Assembly: GCF_001591265.1 (NCBI RefSeq)
Contig: NZ_BCUL01000011.1
Coordinates: 1 to 64,000, forward strand
Origin: Moraxella atlantae NBRC 14588
GTDB taxonomy: Bacteria > Pseudomonadota > Gammaproteobacteria > Pseudomonadales > Moraxellaceae
DNA: 64,000 nucleotides
Reading direction: 5' to 3'
In this document: positions 16,108 to 26,224 of the stretch, one piece after another
Layout of the letters: every line of letters begins with the position of its first letter
How positions within the stretch are numbered: position 1 is the stretch's first letter
The notes under the pieces: model-generated
The model's database searches: none
What the model saw: only the letters and a program-made list of their open reading frames with translations
Told to the model about the DNA's origin: nothing
Program-made: the position numbers and the translations under genes

Positions 16108-18858
16108 TTAGAGCGTGCGTTGAACCTCATGGATTTCAAACACTTCGATCAAGTCGCCGACCTGTACTTCATAGCCCTTAACCGCTAAACCGCATTCCAT
16201 ACCAGCGCGAACTTCATTGACATCGTCTTTAAAGCGGCGCAAAGATTGCAGCTGCCCTGTGAAGATAACTTGGTTATCGCGCAACACGCGGATTGGCTTG
16301 TTGCGTACAATGGTACCTTCGGTCACCATACAGCCTGCAGCCGCACCAAAACGGCTTGAGTGGAAGACCTCACGCACCTCAGCGATACCCAAGATCTGCT
16401 CACGGTGTTCAGGCGCAAGTAAGCCGCTCATGGCCGCCTTGACATCATCAATCAAGCCATAAATCACGCTGTAGTAGCGGATATCAATACCAGCCTCATC
16501 AGCTTTACGCTTAGCTGCGCTATCGGCGCGTACGTTAAAGCCTAAGAGTACCGCTTCGCTAGATTCTGCCAGCACCACGTCAGATTCAGAGATCGGACCG
16601 ACACCTGATGAGATGACTTTAACTTTCACCTCATCGGTTGATAGCTCATCAAGCGCGCTAAGCAAGGCTTCAAGCGAACCGCGAACATCGGTTTTCAAAA
16701 TCAAATTTACGCTTGGTAGCTTGGCTTCACTCATTTGGTCAAATAAGTTTTCTAAGCGCATTTTGGCCTGACGTTCAAGTACGCGTTCACGCTCACGCAC
16801 GGCACGGTATTCAGCGACTTCACGTGCACGTTTTTCATCGCTCACCACCAAGAACTCACTACCTGCTGCAGGGGTATCGGGCAAGCCCAAGATCTCTACA
16901 GGAATTGATGGCCCAGCAGATTTGACTTTCTTACCGTTTTCATCGGTCATCGCGCGTACACGACCATAGAACTCACCTGCCAAGACCAAGTCACCTTGAT
17001 TGAGCGTGCCTTGCTGCACCAGCAAGCTAACCACTGCACCACGTCCGCGCTCAAGGCGTGATTCGATCACCACCCCTTGCGCTGCGCCGTCGGTAGGTGC
17101 TTCAAGTTCCATGACTTCAGCTTGTAGCTCGATGGTTTCAAGCAAATCATCGATACCTTCACCAGTTAATGCCGATACGCGTACCACAGGGGTATCACCG
17201 CCCCATTCTTCAGGCACCACTTCTTTGGTGGTTAGTTCATTTAACACGCGGTCAGGGTCAGCGCTGTCTTTGTCAATTTTATTGATCGCGATAATCAGCG
17301 GTGTACCTGCGGCGCGCGCATGGTCAATTGCTTCAGCGGTTTGCGGCATCATGCCGTCATCGGCTGCCACCACTAGCACAACAATATCGGTTGCTTTGGC
17401 ACCACGTGAGCGCATGGCGGTAAACGCCGCATGCCCAGGGGTATCCAAAAAGGTGATCACGCCGCGATCCGTTTCAACATGGTATGCACCAATATGCTGG
17501 GTAATCCCACCTGCCTCGCCTGAGGCAACCTTGGTTGAGCGGATTTTATCGAGTAAGGAGGTCTTACCGTGATCGACGTGACCCATGATAGTAACCACAG
17601 GCGGACGTTGTTGCACATTGCTGCTACGTTCATCCACGGCTTCACGCAATGAATCTTCAACTTGGGTTGAGCTTACCAAGATCGGATTATGTCCCATCTC
17701 CTCGACCAACAAGGCGGCAGTCTCTTGGTCAATGGTCTCATTTTCCCGTACCAATTCGCCCATTTTCATCAAAGTCTTGACGACTTCACGCGCTTTAATG
17801 GCCATTTTTTGCGCAAGGTCAGACACGATGATAGACTCGCCAATCTCAACATCATGCACAATGCGATCAACAGGTTTTTCAAATTTGTGGCGGTTTGCCT
17901 GTGATGATTTTAGCCCTCGGCTGCGGCTTCTGACTTCGTTTTCACCGTCATCATCACGGCGACGACGGCGATTACGGTTGGTATTACCTGAACTGCCGCG
18001 TTTGATTTCACGGCGTTCTTGCTCAAATGAGTCTTCTAACGCAGCACCCACCAAGCCTTCTGCTAATGGCTCATCTTTACGTACCACCGTGGTGGCAGCC
18101 ACATCGTTGTCGGCATATTTGCTTGCCATTTGGCGCATTTGCTCAAGCGTGCGTTGTTGCGCTTCTTCAGCGGCTTTGCGGCGGTTTTCTTGCTCAATGT
18201 CGCGTAAGCGTTGCTCTTCGGCTTCGCGTGCACGGCGTTGGGCATCGGTTTCTTTTTTCGCTGCAGGTTTGCTGGTAGTAGAAGTTTTTTTGGCAGGCTT
18301 TTTCACCACGACCGCATCAGTGGCTGCGCTGCCTTTTTTCACCACCACACTGGCAGACTCAATAGCTGATTTTTGACCGTTGCTTGCGCCCGTATTGGCG
18401 CGCATAGCGGCTAATGTCGCCTGTTGGCGCGCTTCAGCTTCACGCTGTGCTTGCTCTTTGGCTGCTTTTTCTGCCGCCGCTTTTTCGGCAGCAATACGTG
18501 CTTTTTCTGCTGCTGCTTTGGCAGCTTGCTCGCGAGCGGCTAGCTCTTCAGCAATTTTTTGTGGATCAGGCTTGTCAAAGACCATTTTTTTACGCACTTC
18601 GACATTGACGTTTTTGGCTCTGCCTGAGGTACCTGTCACCTTAGCGGTGGTGGTGGTTTTGCTTTTTAGGCTAATACGGGATTTGTTTTTTTGCCCGTGA
18701 CTTTGCTGCAAAAACGCAACCAACTGCTCTTGTTCTTGGTCGGTGACGATGTCGTTGTCGCCACGCGCAGACAGCCCTGCACTGACAAGCTGTTGTTTAA
18801 GATTGTCAGTGGTGGTTTTGGAAGCGGCTGCCAGTTGTTTGACGGTTTTATCTGCCAT
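16108..18858 (-). CDS. infB: Translation initiation factor IF-2
   Basis: IF-2 is the GTPase that brings fMet-tRNA to the 30S subunit and promotes subunit joining. At 916 residues it has the full gamma-proteobacterial layout: an IF2_N module ([16 protein letters not shown]), a long charged Ala/Lys/Glu/Arg linker rich in [12 protein letters not shown] repeats, a second IF2_N module (about residues 345-395), a G domain with P-loop GHVDHGKTS (about residue 425), DTPGHAAF and NKIDK, then domains II, III and the C-terminal fMet-binding barrel (ending [19 protein letters not shown]). It lies between nusA and rbfA as usual. A strong terminator-like stem follows. Confidence 0.97.
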   Translation of the reverse strand: MADKTVKQLAAASKTTTDNLKQQLVSAGLSARGDNDIVTDQEQEQLVAFLQQSHGQKNKSRISLKSKTTTTAKVTGTSGRAKNVNVEVRKKMVFDKPDPQKIAEELAAREQAAKAAAEKARIAAEKAAAEKAAKEQAQREAEARQQATLAAMRANTGASNGQKSAIESASVVVKKGSAATDAVVVKKPAKKTSTTSKPAAKKETDAQRRAREAEEQRLRDIEQENRRKAAEEAQQRTLEQMRQMASKYADNDVAATTVVRKDEPLAEGLVGAALEDSFEQERREIKRGSSGNTNRNRRRRRDDDGENEVRSRSRGLKSSQANRHKFEKPVDRIVHDVEIGESIIVSDLAQKMAIKAREVVKTLMKMGELVRENETIDQETAALLVEEMGHNPILVSSTQVEDSLREAVDERSSNVQQRPPVVTIMGHVDHGKTSLLDKIRSTKVASGEAGGITQHIGAYHVETDRGVITFLDTPGHAAFTAMRSRGAKATDIVVLVVAADDGMMPQTAEAIDHARAAGTPLIIAINKIDKDSADPDRVLNELTTKEVVPEEWGGDTPVVRVSALTGEGIDDLLETIELQAEVMELEAPTDGAAQGVVIESRLERGRGAVVSLLVQQGTLNQGDLVLAGEFYGRVRAMTDENGKKVKSAGPSIPVEILGLPDTPAAGSEFLVVSDEKRAREVAEYRAVRERERVLERQAKMRLENLFDQMSEAKLPSVNLILKTDVRGSLEALLSALDELSTDEVKVKVISSGVGPISESDVVLAESSEAVLLGFNVRADSAAKRKADEAGIDIRYYSVIYGLIDDVKAAMSGLLAPEHREQILGIAEVREVFHSSRFGAAAGCMVTEGTIVRNKPIRVLRDNQVIFTGQLQSLRRFKDDVNEVRAGMECGLAVKGYEVQVGDLIEVFEIHEVQRTL

Positions 18859-18959
18859 TCATTCACCTTTAATTTTTAAATGTGTTAAGCACGGTTATAC
18901 GAATAAGTTGGTACTAAATGTTGTCTAGGTAGGTAAATTAAACCAAACTTTAGGTATAC

Positions 18960-20441
18960 TTAATCAAACCAAGTTTCACGGGCTTTCATGATCAGCTCAC
19001 CTGCAGTTTTTTCGTCCAAACCGTCGATATCATGTAAATCAAAAATTGCTTGTTCTGCCAAATCATCGACAGTAACAATGTCGCGCGCCGCCAGTTGAAA
19101 CGCCCAAGCAGGGGTCATGCCTTCTAACGCCAACAACTCGGCACTTGGCTCTTTGATGGTTTGCTGCTTTTGCAATTCATCGGCAATCACCGCTTCTTTG
19201 GCGCGCTCTTGTATTGCGTCAATCGCCTCATCGTCTAGCCCGTCGATGTCATAAAATGTTTCGGCAGGTACATACGCCACTTCCTCAAGGGTTGTAAAAC
19301 CGATATCTACCAATGCTTGCGCCAAGTCTTCATCAACTTCTAAGCGATTATAAAACAAATCGCGATACACCTTGGTTTCGTTTTCAATCTGTGCGTTGTA
19401 CTCGTCTTCAAGCAGCATGTTGAGGCGATAGCCTGTTAGTTCAGAGGCTAGGCGCACGTTTTGCCCTTGCGAGCCAATTGCGCGTGCCAACTGGTCATTG
19501 GTGGCAAAGATGATATCCGCAGTTTTGGTGTCTTCGTCCAAAATAATGCGATCAACATCGGCAGGCTCTAAGGCACTGATGATGTATTGCACAGGATCAT
19601 CTGACCACACAACAATATCAACACGCTCGCCTTCAAGCTCTTGTTGCACCGCTTGGATACGTGTACCACGCATACCGATACATGCACCAACAGGGTCAAT
19701 ACGGTGATCTTTGGTTTTGACAGATACTTTGGCACGTAGACCTGGTTGGCGTGCGACGTCTTTGATATCGATGATCTGTTCGGCAATCTCAGGCACTTCT
19801 TTTTGTAGCAGCGCGGTAAGCATTTGTGGCGCGGTGCGTGATAAAACCAATTGTGCACCACGGTTATCACGATTGACTTGGGTTAAAATAGCATTAACGC
19901 GCGATTTAGGGCGCAATACCTCACGCGGTAGGGTATTTTCTTTTGGCAAATAACCTTCAACATTCTCACCCAAATCAATGATATAACCGTCACGCGCAGG
20001 TTTTTTGACCTCACCGACAATCAGCTCACCGATACGTGGCTCAAATGCATCAGCAACCAAGGCACGCTCTGCTTCACGGATTTTTTGAATGATTACTTGT
20101 TTGGCTTGGGTGGCAGCAATTCGCCCAAAATCAATCGATTCGATTTGCTCTTCTTTGATATCGCCGATTTGCCATTCATTTGGATCAAGATCGCTGATGG
20201 CTAGCTGACAAGCAGGCATTTCGTGGTCTTCATCTGCCACTACAGTCCAATAGCGATAGGTGTCATAATCACCCGTTTTGCGATCAATGTGCACGCGTAG
20301 GGCAACCTCGGGCTGCTCACTGTAAATCTTTTTTTTGGTTGAAACTACCAGCGCCTGTTCAATCGCCTCAAAGATATCCTCAGGGCTTAGACCTTTTTCG
20401 TTACTGACGGTTTCTACAACCGTTAAAATTTCTCGATTCAT
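18960..20441 (-). CDS. nusA: Transcription termination/antitermination factor NusA
   Basis: NusA binds RNA polymerase and modulates pausing, termination and antitermination. The protein is 493 residues from ATG 20441, which follows AGGTGAC; the frame opens further upstream without similarity. The order is N-terminal RNAP-binding domain (MNREILTVVETVSNEKGLS), S1 domain (GELIVGEVKKPARDGYIIDL), KH1/KH2 (GACIGMRGTRIQAVQQELEG, about residue 255, then NDQLARAIGSQGQNVRLAS), and two acidic helix-hairpin-helix repeats at the C-terminus (LVDIGFTTLEEVAYV and GLDEKTAGELIMKARE). It is downstream of rimP and upstream of infB. Confidence 0.97.
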   Translation of the reverse strand: MNREILTVVETVSNEKGLSPEDIFEAIEQALVVSTKKKIYSEQPEVALRVHIDRKTGDYDTYRYWTVVADEDHEMPACQLAISDLDPNEWQIGDIKEEQIESIDFGRIAATQAKQVIIQKIREAERALVADAFEPRIGELIVGEVKKPARDGYIIDLGENVEGYLPKENTLPREVLRPKSRVNAILTQVNRDNRGAQLVLSRTAPQMLTALLQKEVPEIAEQIIDIKDVARQPGLRAKVSVKTKDHRIDPVGACIGMRGTRIQAVQQELEGERVDIVVWSDDPVQYIISALEPADVDRIILDEDTKTADIIFATNDQLARAIGSQGQNVRLASELTGYRLNMLLEDEYNAQIENETKVYRDLFYNRLEVDEDLAQALVDIGFTTLEEVAYVPAETFYDIDGLDDEAIDAIQERAKEAVIADELQKQQTIKEPSAELLALEGMTPAWAFQLAARDIVTVDDLAEQAIFDLHDIDGLDEKTAGELIMKARETWFD

Positions 20442-20539
20442 ATTGTCACCTATTGCCCAATGGCAGGTAGTATGGTCAGGTTTTGACACACTACCCACAC
20501 AGGATGTAAACTTAAAACCAACAATCGCTTAACAAGCTA

Positions 20540-21052
20540 TTAGTCATCAAAACTATATACCAAATTCGCTTTATCAATATTGTCAAGACGAATGGTATAA
20601 TCATGCGGATTGGTATGGGGTTCAGCAGTCACGACCAAATCGTTCTCACCGATGCTTTTAAGCGCTCCTGTCACCTTACGGCGTTTATCGCTACCTGTAC
20701 CAATCGCTTGGATTAAACGCAAGCTTAAAGTTTGCCCGATATAATCGTGCAACTGCTCGGCATAAAAAAAGCTGCGATCAAGCCCTGGTGAAGACACCTC
20801 AAGCAAGTATTCACCTGCAATGGGATCATGAACATCAAGTACACCGTTAATTTGGTGTGTGACCGCAGCGCAGTCCTCGATTGTCACGTGCTTGCCTTGT
20901 GCTTTGTCCTCAGGCATTGCCTCGATAAATACGCGCAGCAACGAGCGTCGCCCTTGTGGCAAAAACTCAATACCCCACAATGCAACATCACAAGCGTTTA
21001 CCGCAGGTTCAATCAGTTCGGTCAATTCCGCAACTTTGCTTGATAGCTTCAT
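20540..21052 (-). CDS. rimP: Ribosome maturation factor RimP
   Basis: RimP assists 30S maturation. The 170 residue protein has the N-terminal domain signature ([19 protein letters not shown], then [28 protein letters not shown]) and the motif [16 protein letters not shown], followed by the Sm-like C-terminal domain. ATG 21052 (MKLSSK) is chosen over the in-frame TTG at 21061. It begins the rimP-nusA-infB run, just after the two tRNA genes and a terminator-like hairpin. Confidence 0.94.
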   Translation of the reverse strand: MKLSSKVAELTELIEPAVNACDVALWGIEFLPQGRRSLLRVFIEAMPEDKAQGKHVTIEDCAAVTHQINGVLDVHDPIAGEYLLEVSSPGLDRSFFYAEQLHDYIGQTLSLRLIQAIGTGSDKRRKVTGALKSIGENDLVVTAEPHTNPHDYTIRLDNIDKANLVYSFDD

Positions 21053-21145
21053 AACTGTCAATAATACTGATAAAAATTAAAATGCAGTGTAGGTAAATCT
21101 ACATGAAATCAACTGCCAACGCCAGAATTTACAATCGACAAATAC

Positions 21146-21172
21146 AAAAAAACCCACAATCTGATGGGTGGG
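21146..21172 (-). terminator. Terminator after the tRNA genes
   Basis: CCCAC (21153-21157) pairs with GTGGG (21168-21172), and on the minus strand seven T residues follow (complement of 21146-21152). It lies about 75 bp after tRNA-fMet and ahead of rimP. Confidence 0.65.
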
Positions 21173-21245
21173 CTATAAAAAAATCCAGCGTCCAACTTCG
21201 CTTATGCCAACCTTATATTTTAAGGTAAAAATATAAGCTAAAAGT

Positions 21246-21322
<77 letters not shown>

Positions 21323-21407
21323 CAATTTAGGTTGCCTATTATACGCATATAAATCGGCTTGTCAATACTTTTTGCTAAAAAATTCAGCAGCTAGTTAATA
21401 AAACACT

Positions 21408-21491
21408 TGGTGCGATTGGAGGGACTTGAACCCTCACGCATAAAGCACTACCCCCTCAAGATAGCGTGTCTACCAATTCCACCACAATCGC
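21408..21491 (-). tRNA. tRNA-Leu (GAG)
   Basis: This 84 nt class II tRNA has acceptor GCGATTG/CAATCGC, a D-arm with GGTAGACACGCT, anticodon loop TTGAGGG (GAG), a variable arm (GTGCTTTATGCGT region), T-arm GGTTCAAGTCC and encoded CCA. Position beside secG matches the usual secG-leuU order. Confidence 0.95.
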
Positions 21492-21590
21492 AGATCAAAC
21501 AAGCCTAGCGTGCGCTAAGGCTGATCAAGTAGGCGAAGTATTTTAACAAAACTTTGTCAGAATGCAAGCAAAATATGCGCCGCTGTGTGA

Positions 21591-21902
21591 TTAAGGTGCA
21601 GGCGATGGCGCAGTCGGTGCTGTTTTGGCAGGTGCCACACCACTGATATCAAGTGTACGGCTATTAAGTGCTTGTTGCTTAGCAAATACAGCAAGGGTAA
21701 GGCTGGTGATAAAGAAAATCGCCGTTAAAACCGCGGTGGTGCGGGTCAAAAAGTTTGCCGTACCTGCCGCTCCAAATACCGTACCTGACGCGCCACCGCC
21801 AAACGATGCACCGGCATCTGCGCCTTTGCCGTGTTGAATCAAAATCAAGCCAATCATGGCGATTGCCACAATGATATGAAGGGCTAAAATTGCATTGTAC
21901 AT
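21591..21902 (-). CDS. secG: Preprotein translocase subunit SecG
   Basis: SecG is the small accessory subunit of the SecYEG channel. The 103 residues have two membrane helices (about 3-22 and 52-73) joined by the conserved Gly-rich loop LIQHGKGADAGASFGGGASG and GAAGTANFL. The C-terminus is Ala/Pro/Thr-rich. It lies downstream of tpiA and ahead of tRNA-Leu on the same strand. Confidence 0.95.
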   Translation of the reverse strand: MYNAILALHIIVAIAMIGLILIQHGKGADAGASFGGGASGTVFGAAGTANFLTRTTAVLTAIFFITSLTLAVFAKQQALNSRTLDISGVAPAKTAPTAPSPAP

Positions 21903-21940
21903 CGCTGTTTAACTCGCCGTTGCTTTTTAAAAAGTTATTA

Positions 21941-22118
21941 GGGCGTATCCCTAATTAATTTAGAACAAAGTACTTTAATGGTCTAAAAATGCCCAAACTT
22001 GGCAAAATTGCTTGCTGATATTGCAATATCATCTACATAATTTGCCTTATTTTGCTGCTAATTTCGTCAATTTTTAGCCATATCATCCAAATCACATTAT
22101 CCAAATAAGGACACGCCC
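21941..22118. repeat. Possible degenerate MITE between tpiA and secG
   Basis: GGGCGTATCCCTAATT (21941-21956) and the reverse complement of the right border, GGGCGTGTCCTTATTT (22118-22103), are imperfect inverted repeats (13 of 16) enclosing 178 bp of AT-rich, non-coding DNA. The left border also forms a local ATTAGGG/CCCTAAT hairpin. No clear target duplication is visible, and no second copy is in the window. The structure is seen; its identity as a transposon relic is a guess. Confidence 0.3.
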
Positions 22119-22159
22119 AAGATAAAACGCATTATTATAGCTAAAATTTGCCGCAGATG

Positions 22160-22939
22160 CTAAGCGAATGCTTGGATAATCTGATAAAAACTTGCGGCAT
22201 CCAGTGACGCACCACCGACCAGCACGCCAGCGACATTGGCCGCTTGGGCAAATGCTGCCGCGTTATCTGCTTTGACACTACCACCATATAAAATCGGCGT
22301 ATCCGCTAGCGATTGGTCGTAACTGAGCAGTGTGTCATGGATAAAACTATGAATGGCGCTGGCTTGTTCGGGACTGGCAACCTGCCCGCTGCCAATCGCC
22401 CAAACAGGTTCATAGGCAATCAACAAGGACAAGTCATGGTTGTTTTGTACGCTGTCCTTTAGTACAGCAAGTTGCTCGGCAAGCACAGCATGAGTTTGTC
22501 CTGCTTCAAATTGCGCTTGTGTTTCACCAACGCACAGCACCACGCCCAAGCCTGCTTGTTGGGCATTGGCGATTTTTTGCGCCAAGATCGTGTTATTTTC
22601 ACAGGCATATTCTCGGCGTTCAGAATGCCCGATAATCACCCATTTTACGCCAATATCGGCTAGCATTTGAGCCGATATATCACCTGTAAATGCCCCTGTA
22701 TCTGCGCGGTGGGCACAGACATCTTGCGCTGCCAAGGCGAGCGGGCAGTGCTCAAGCTGCCGCCCAACTTGCGTTAAGTGAAGAAAGCTTGGCGCGATCA
22801 CAACCTGCACATGATCAGGCAACGTATCGGCACGCTGGCAAAGTGTGTTGGCAAGGTTGGTTGCTGCTGTTTGGTTGGCAGGGTACATTTTCCAATTGGC
22901 AATGACCCAAGCAGTGGGTTGAATGGCAGAAATAGACAT
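22160..22939 (-). CDS. tpiA: Triosephosphate isomerase
   Basis: TpiA interconverts dihydroxyacetone phosphate and glyceraldehyde 3-phosphate. The 259 residue TIM barrel carries all catalytic pieces: Asn/Lys in VIANWKMYPA, His in VIIGHSERREY, Glu in LLIAYEPVWAIGSG, and the phosphate-binding ILYGGSVKADN loop with GVLVGGASL at the end. It heads the tpiA-secG-tRNA run on the minus strand and is divergent from pilB. Confidence 0.97.
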   Translation of the reverse strand: MSISAIQPTAWVIANWKMYPANQTAATNLANTLCQRADTLPDHVQVVIAPSFLHLTQVGRQLEHCPLALAAQDVCAHRADTGAFTGDISAQMLADIGVKWVIIGHSERREYACENNTILAQKIANAQQAGLGVVLCVGETQAQFEAGQTHAVLAEQLAVLKDSVQNNHDLSLLIAYEPVWAIGSGQVASPEQASAIHSFIHDTLLSYDQSLADTPILYGGSVKADNAAAFAQAANVAGVLVGGASLDAASFYQIIQAFA

Positions 22940-23249
22940 ACAGACTCACTTGATGATGTATTTTAATTCGGCTTAAAATAAGAACAAGGTAAAAATAAGT
23001 AATGCTACGTGTGTTTGGCATATCGGCAACAGTAGCAGACAACGCATTGTAGCATTATTTGTCATCGGTATTGCAGAATTTATTTGCCTGATATATGCCA
23101 ACAGGTTGTTCGACAAACTTTTATGCTAAAATAATGTATTCATGCGGTTTTTGCCGTGGGCGAGCTTTATTTACCCAAAATAGGTTGAATGTCCAAGCTG
23201 ATGGCTGTGGTTTAACCATAAAATTCAAAAATCTACACAAGGGGGCAGT
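22940..23249. other. Divergent tpiA/pilB intergenic region
   Basis: These 310 bp separate divergent tpiA and pilB and presumably hold a promoter for each. A TAAAAT box lies at about 23125 towards pilB without a convincing -35. No RNA gene or repeat is seen. The pilB side ends in GGGGCAG before ATG 23250. Confidence 0.35.
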
Positions 23250-24953
23250 ATGTCGGCTGCGTTTCCAAATTTTGGTGGTATCGCGCTGCGGTTGGTGCAA
23301 GAAGGGTTGGTCAAAGAAGCAGCCATGCAAACCGCGTTGGCACAAAGTCAGCAAGAGCGCGCAAATCTCATCGCCTATTTGGTCGATAACAAATTGGCGA
23401 ACTCGTCACAAATCGCTTGGCTGATTGCGCGTGAGTTTGGCGATCCGCTGATTGATCTAGACGCCCTCAACCCCGATTATGTGCCCAAAGACGCGATTGA
23501 AGAAAAAATTATTCGCGAATTTATGGTGCTGCCGATTTTTGAGCGCGGTAATCGTTTATTTGTCGCGATGAGTGATCCAACGCGCGTCGATGCGCTCGAT
23601 GCGTTGCGCTTTGCTACCCGTCAAACGGTTGAAACGGTTGTTGCTGAACATCACAAAATCAAAGCCATGATTGATAAGTTGTTTTCGTCGGCGATGGCAG
23701 ATTTTGGTGAGGTTGGCGATTTAAATTTTGAAGATGAAACGCAAGCTGAAAATAGTATTGCTGAAACCACGCTTGATACCGCCGATGAAGCGCCTGTGGT
23801 CAAGTTTGTCAATAGCATGCTGATTAAAGCCATTACAATGGGCGCGTCGGATTTACACTTTGAGCCATATGAAAAATCCTACCGCGTGCGCTTTCGTATT
23901 GATGGCGTGTTGCAAAAAATTGCCAATCCGCCTGTGCAGCTAGCAGGCAAATTGGCAGCGCGACTTAAGGTGATGTCACAAATGGATATCTCTGAGCGTC
24001 GTGTACCGCAAGATGGACGTATCAAGCTTAAAATTTCCAAAGACCGTGCGATTGATTTTCGTGTCAATTCTATGCCAACGCTATTTGGCGAAAAAGTGGT
24101 GCTGCGTATTCTTGACCCATCGTCTGCGATGTTGGGGATCGACGCGCTTGGCTACGAGCCCGACCAAAAGGCACTGTTTATGCAAGCACTTGAAAAACCG
24201 CAAGGCATGCTGCTCATCACAGGCCCGACAGGTTCAGGTAAAACTGTATCGTTATACACGGGGTTAAATATTTTAAACACCGTTGAAACCAATATTTCAA
24301 CCGCTGAAGATCCTGTAGAGATTAACCTTGAAGGGATCAATCAGGTTAACGTCAATAACAAAGTCGGCTTGACCTTCGCCAGCGCGCTGAAAGCCTTTTT
24401 GCGCCAAGACCCCGATGTGGTCATGGTCGGTGAGATTCGCGATCTAGAAACCGCCGAAATTGCCATCAAAGCGGCGCAAACAGGGCATATGGTGCTCTCA
24501 ACGCTGCACACCAACTCTGCGCCCGAGACGCTAACGCGTCTGCGTAACATGGGCGTGGCATCGTTTAATATCGCAACTTCAGTCAACCTAGTTATCGCCC
24601 AGCGGCTGGCGCGGCGACTGTGCAAAGTGTGCAAAAAACCTGCTGATATTCCAGCACAAAGCTTACTTGAAATGGGCTTTACCCAAGAGGATTTGGATAA
24701 TCCCGATAACGTGATTTATGAACCTGTAGGCTGTGCTGAGTGTCGTGAGGGCTACAAAGGACGGGTGGGTATTTATGAGGTCATGAAGGTTACACCCGAG
24801 ATTTCACGCATCATCATGGAAGATGGCAACGCGATTCAGATCAAAGACGTTGCCATGACCCAAGGTTTTCGTGACCTGCGTCGTTCGGGCATCATGAAGG
24901 TGCTACAAGGTGTGACTAGTATCCAAGAGATGTACCGCGTCACCAGTGAATAA
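23250..24953 (+). CDS. pilB: Type IV pilus assembly ATPase PilB
   Basis: PilB is the cytoplasmic hexameric motor that drives pilin polymerisation. Its 567 residues include the N-terminal T2SSE_N domain (about 1-150), Walker A GPTGSGKTVSLYTG (about residue 325), the Asp box and Walker B region (LRQDPDVVMVGEIRDLETAE), the His box (AQTGHMVLSTLHTN), and the tetracysteine zinc motif (CKVCKK ... CAEC). GGGGCAG precedes ATG. It forms pilB-pilC-pilD with coaE, a standard type IV pilus cluster. Twitching motility and natural DNA uptake are therefore likely, although the pilin gene is not in this window. Confidence 0.97.
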   Translation: MSAAFPNFGGIALRLVQEGLVKEAAMQTALAQSQQERANLIAYLVDNKLANSSQIAWLIAREFGDPLIDLDALNPDYVPKDAIEEKIIREFMVLPIFERGNRLFVAMSDPTRVDALDALRFATRQTVETVVAEHHKIKAMIDKLFSSAMADFGEVGDLNFEDETQAENSIAETTLDTADEAPVVKFVNSMLIKAITMGASDLHFEPYEKSYRVRFRIDGVLQKIANPPVQLAGKLAARLKVMSQMDISERRVPQDGRIKLKISKDRAIDFRVNSMPTLFGEKVVLRILDPSSAMLGIDALGYEPDQKALFMQALEKPQGMLLITGPTGSGKTVSLYTGLNILNTVETNISTAEDPVEINLEGINQVNVNNKVGLTFASALKAFLRQDPDVVMVGEIRDLETAEIAIKAAQTGHMVLSTLHTNSAPETLTRLRNMGVASFNIATSVNLVIAQRLARRLCKVCKKPADIPAQSLLEMGFTQEDLDNPDNVIYEPVGCAECREGYKGRVGIYEVMKVTPEISRIIMEDGNAIQIKDVAMTQGFRDLRRSGIMKVLQGVTSIQEMYRVTSE

Positions 24954-25000
24954 TTGTAACCAGTCAATAACTTACTGACAAACTTAAAAGAGGCACCTGC

Positions 25001-26224
25001 ATGGCAAAAGTACAAACCGAGATGTTGCTTGATTTTGTCTATGATGGCACCAACCGCCGCGGCGAGCGAGTAAAAGGCGAAACCACCAGTCGCAACATCG
25101 AGCTTGCTAGAGCGCAACTGCGCAAACAGGGCATTGCTGTCAAAACCATTAAGAAAAAACCCAAACCTTTGTTTGCCATGAAAAAGTCAATCAAACCGAT
25201 TGACATTGCAATTTTTGTGCGCCAGCTGGCAACCATGATGAAAGCAGGCGTACCGCTGACTCAGTCATTTGAAATCGTTGCCGATGCGTTAGACAATCCT
25301 AGCATGAAGGATTTGGTGCTACAGATCAAAGCCGACATCGAGGCAGGCAGCACGTTTGAACAAGCCTTGCGCAAACACCCGCGTTATTTTGATGACCTAT
25401 TTTGCTCATTGGTCGGCGCAGGCGAGCAGTCGGGCGCGTTAGAAACCATGCTTGAGCGCGTGGCGACTTACAAAGAAAAAAGCGAGCTTTTGAAAGCCAA
25501 AATCAAAAAAGCATTGAAATACCCGATTGCGGTCATCGTGGTGGCGGTCATCGTGACGGCAATTTTGCTGATCAAAGTGGTGCCTGTATTTGCCGATTTG
25601 TTTCATTCATTTGGCGCAGAACTGCCTGCTTTCACCCAAATGGTTGTCAATATGTCAGAATGGATGCAAAAATATTGGTGGATTTTATTATTCGGTATTG
25701 GTGGCGCAATCATCGCATTCTCAGAAGCCAAAAAACGCAGCAAAAAATTTCGCGATAGTTTGGACCGTCTGACGCTCAAAGTGCCAATTTTTGGTAATAT
25801 TGCTTATCAAGCGATTATTGCGCGTTTTTCGCGTACGCTTTCGACCACATTTGCCGCAGGTGTGCCATTGATTGACGCGCTTGACTCGACGGCAGGGGCG
25901 ACCAACAACGTGGTGTATTATAATGCCACCCAAAAAATCAAAAATGACGTTGCTACAGGGCAGCAGCTGCAGTTTTCGATGCGCTCTACCAATTTATTCC
26001 CCAGTATGGCGATTCAGATGGTGGGGATTGGTGAAGAAGCTGGTAGCCTTGAAGAAATGCTTGATAAAGTTGCCACTTATTATGAAAACGAGGTAGATAA
26101 CGCGGTTGATGGCTTGACCAGTCTGATGGAGCCGATGATCATGGCGTTCTTGGGCATAGTGGTTGGTGGTTTGGTCATTGCCATGTACTTGCCAATCTTC
26201 CAGATGGGTAGTGTGGTCGGCTAA
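25001..26224 (+). CDS. pilC: Type IV pilus inner-membrane platform protein PilC
   Basis: PilC is the inner-membrane platform that links PilB to the growing pilus. It is 407 residues with two T2SSF domains (about 72-195 and 275-398), each ending in a hydrophobic pair. The repeated motif appears as FVRQLATMMKAGVPLTQSF and ARFSRTLSTTFAAGVPLIDA, and the MVGIGEEAGSLEEML stretch is typical. It starts 47 bp after pilB, and its stop codon overlaps the pilD start by one base. Confidence 0.96.
   Translation: MAKVQTEMLLDFVYDGTNRRGERVKGETTSRNIELARAQLRKQGIAVKTIKKKPKPLFAMKKSIKPIDIAIFVRQLATMMKAGVPLTQSFEIVADALDNPSMKDLVLQIKADIEAGSTFEQALRKHPRYFDDLFCSLVGAGEQSGALETMLERVATYKEKSELLKAKIKKALKYPIAVIVVAVIVTAILLIKVVPVFADLFHSFGAELPAFTQMVVNMSEWMQKYWWILLFGIGGAIIAFSEAKKRSKKFRDSLDRLTLKVPIFGNIAYQAIIARFSRTLSTTFAAGVPLIDALDSTAGATNNVVYYNATQKIKNDVATGQQLQFSMRSTNLFPSMAIQMVGIGEEAGSLEEMLDKVATYYENEVDNAVDGLTSLMEPMIMAFLGIVVGGLVIAMYLPIFQMGSVVG

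Noticed and set aside
17000-18376. Two long plus-strand open frames opposite infB
   Set aside because: Both mirror IF-2 codon usage (Ser/Arg/Leu-rich) and have no start signals or similarity; infB on the other strand is certain.
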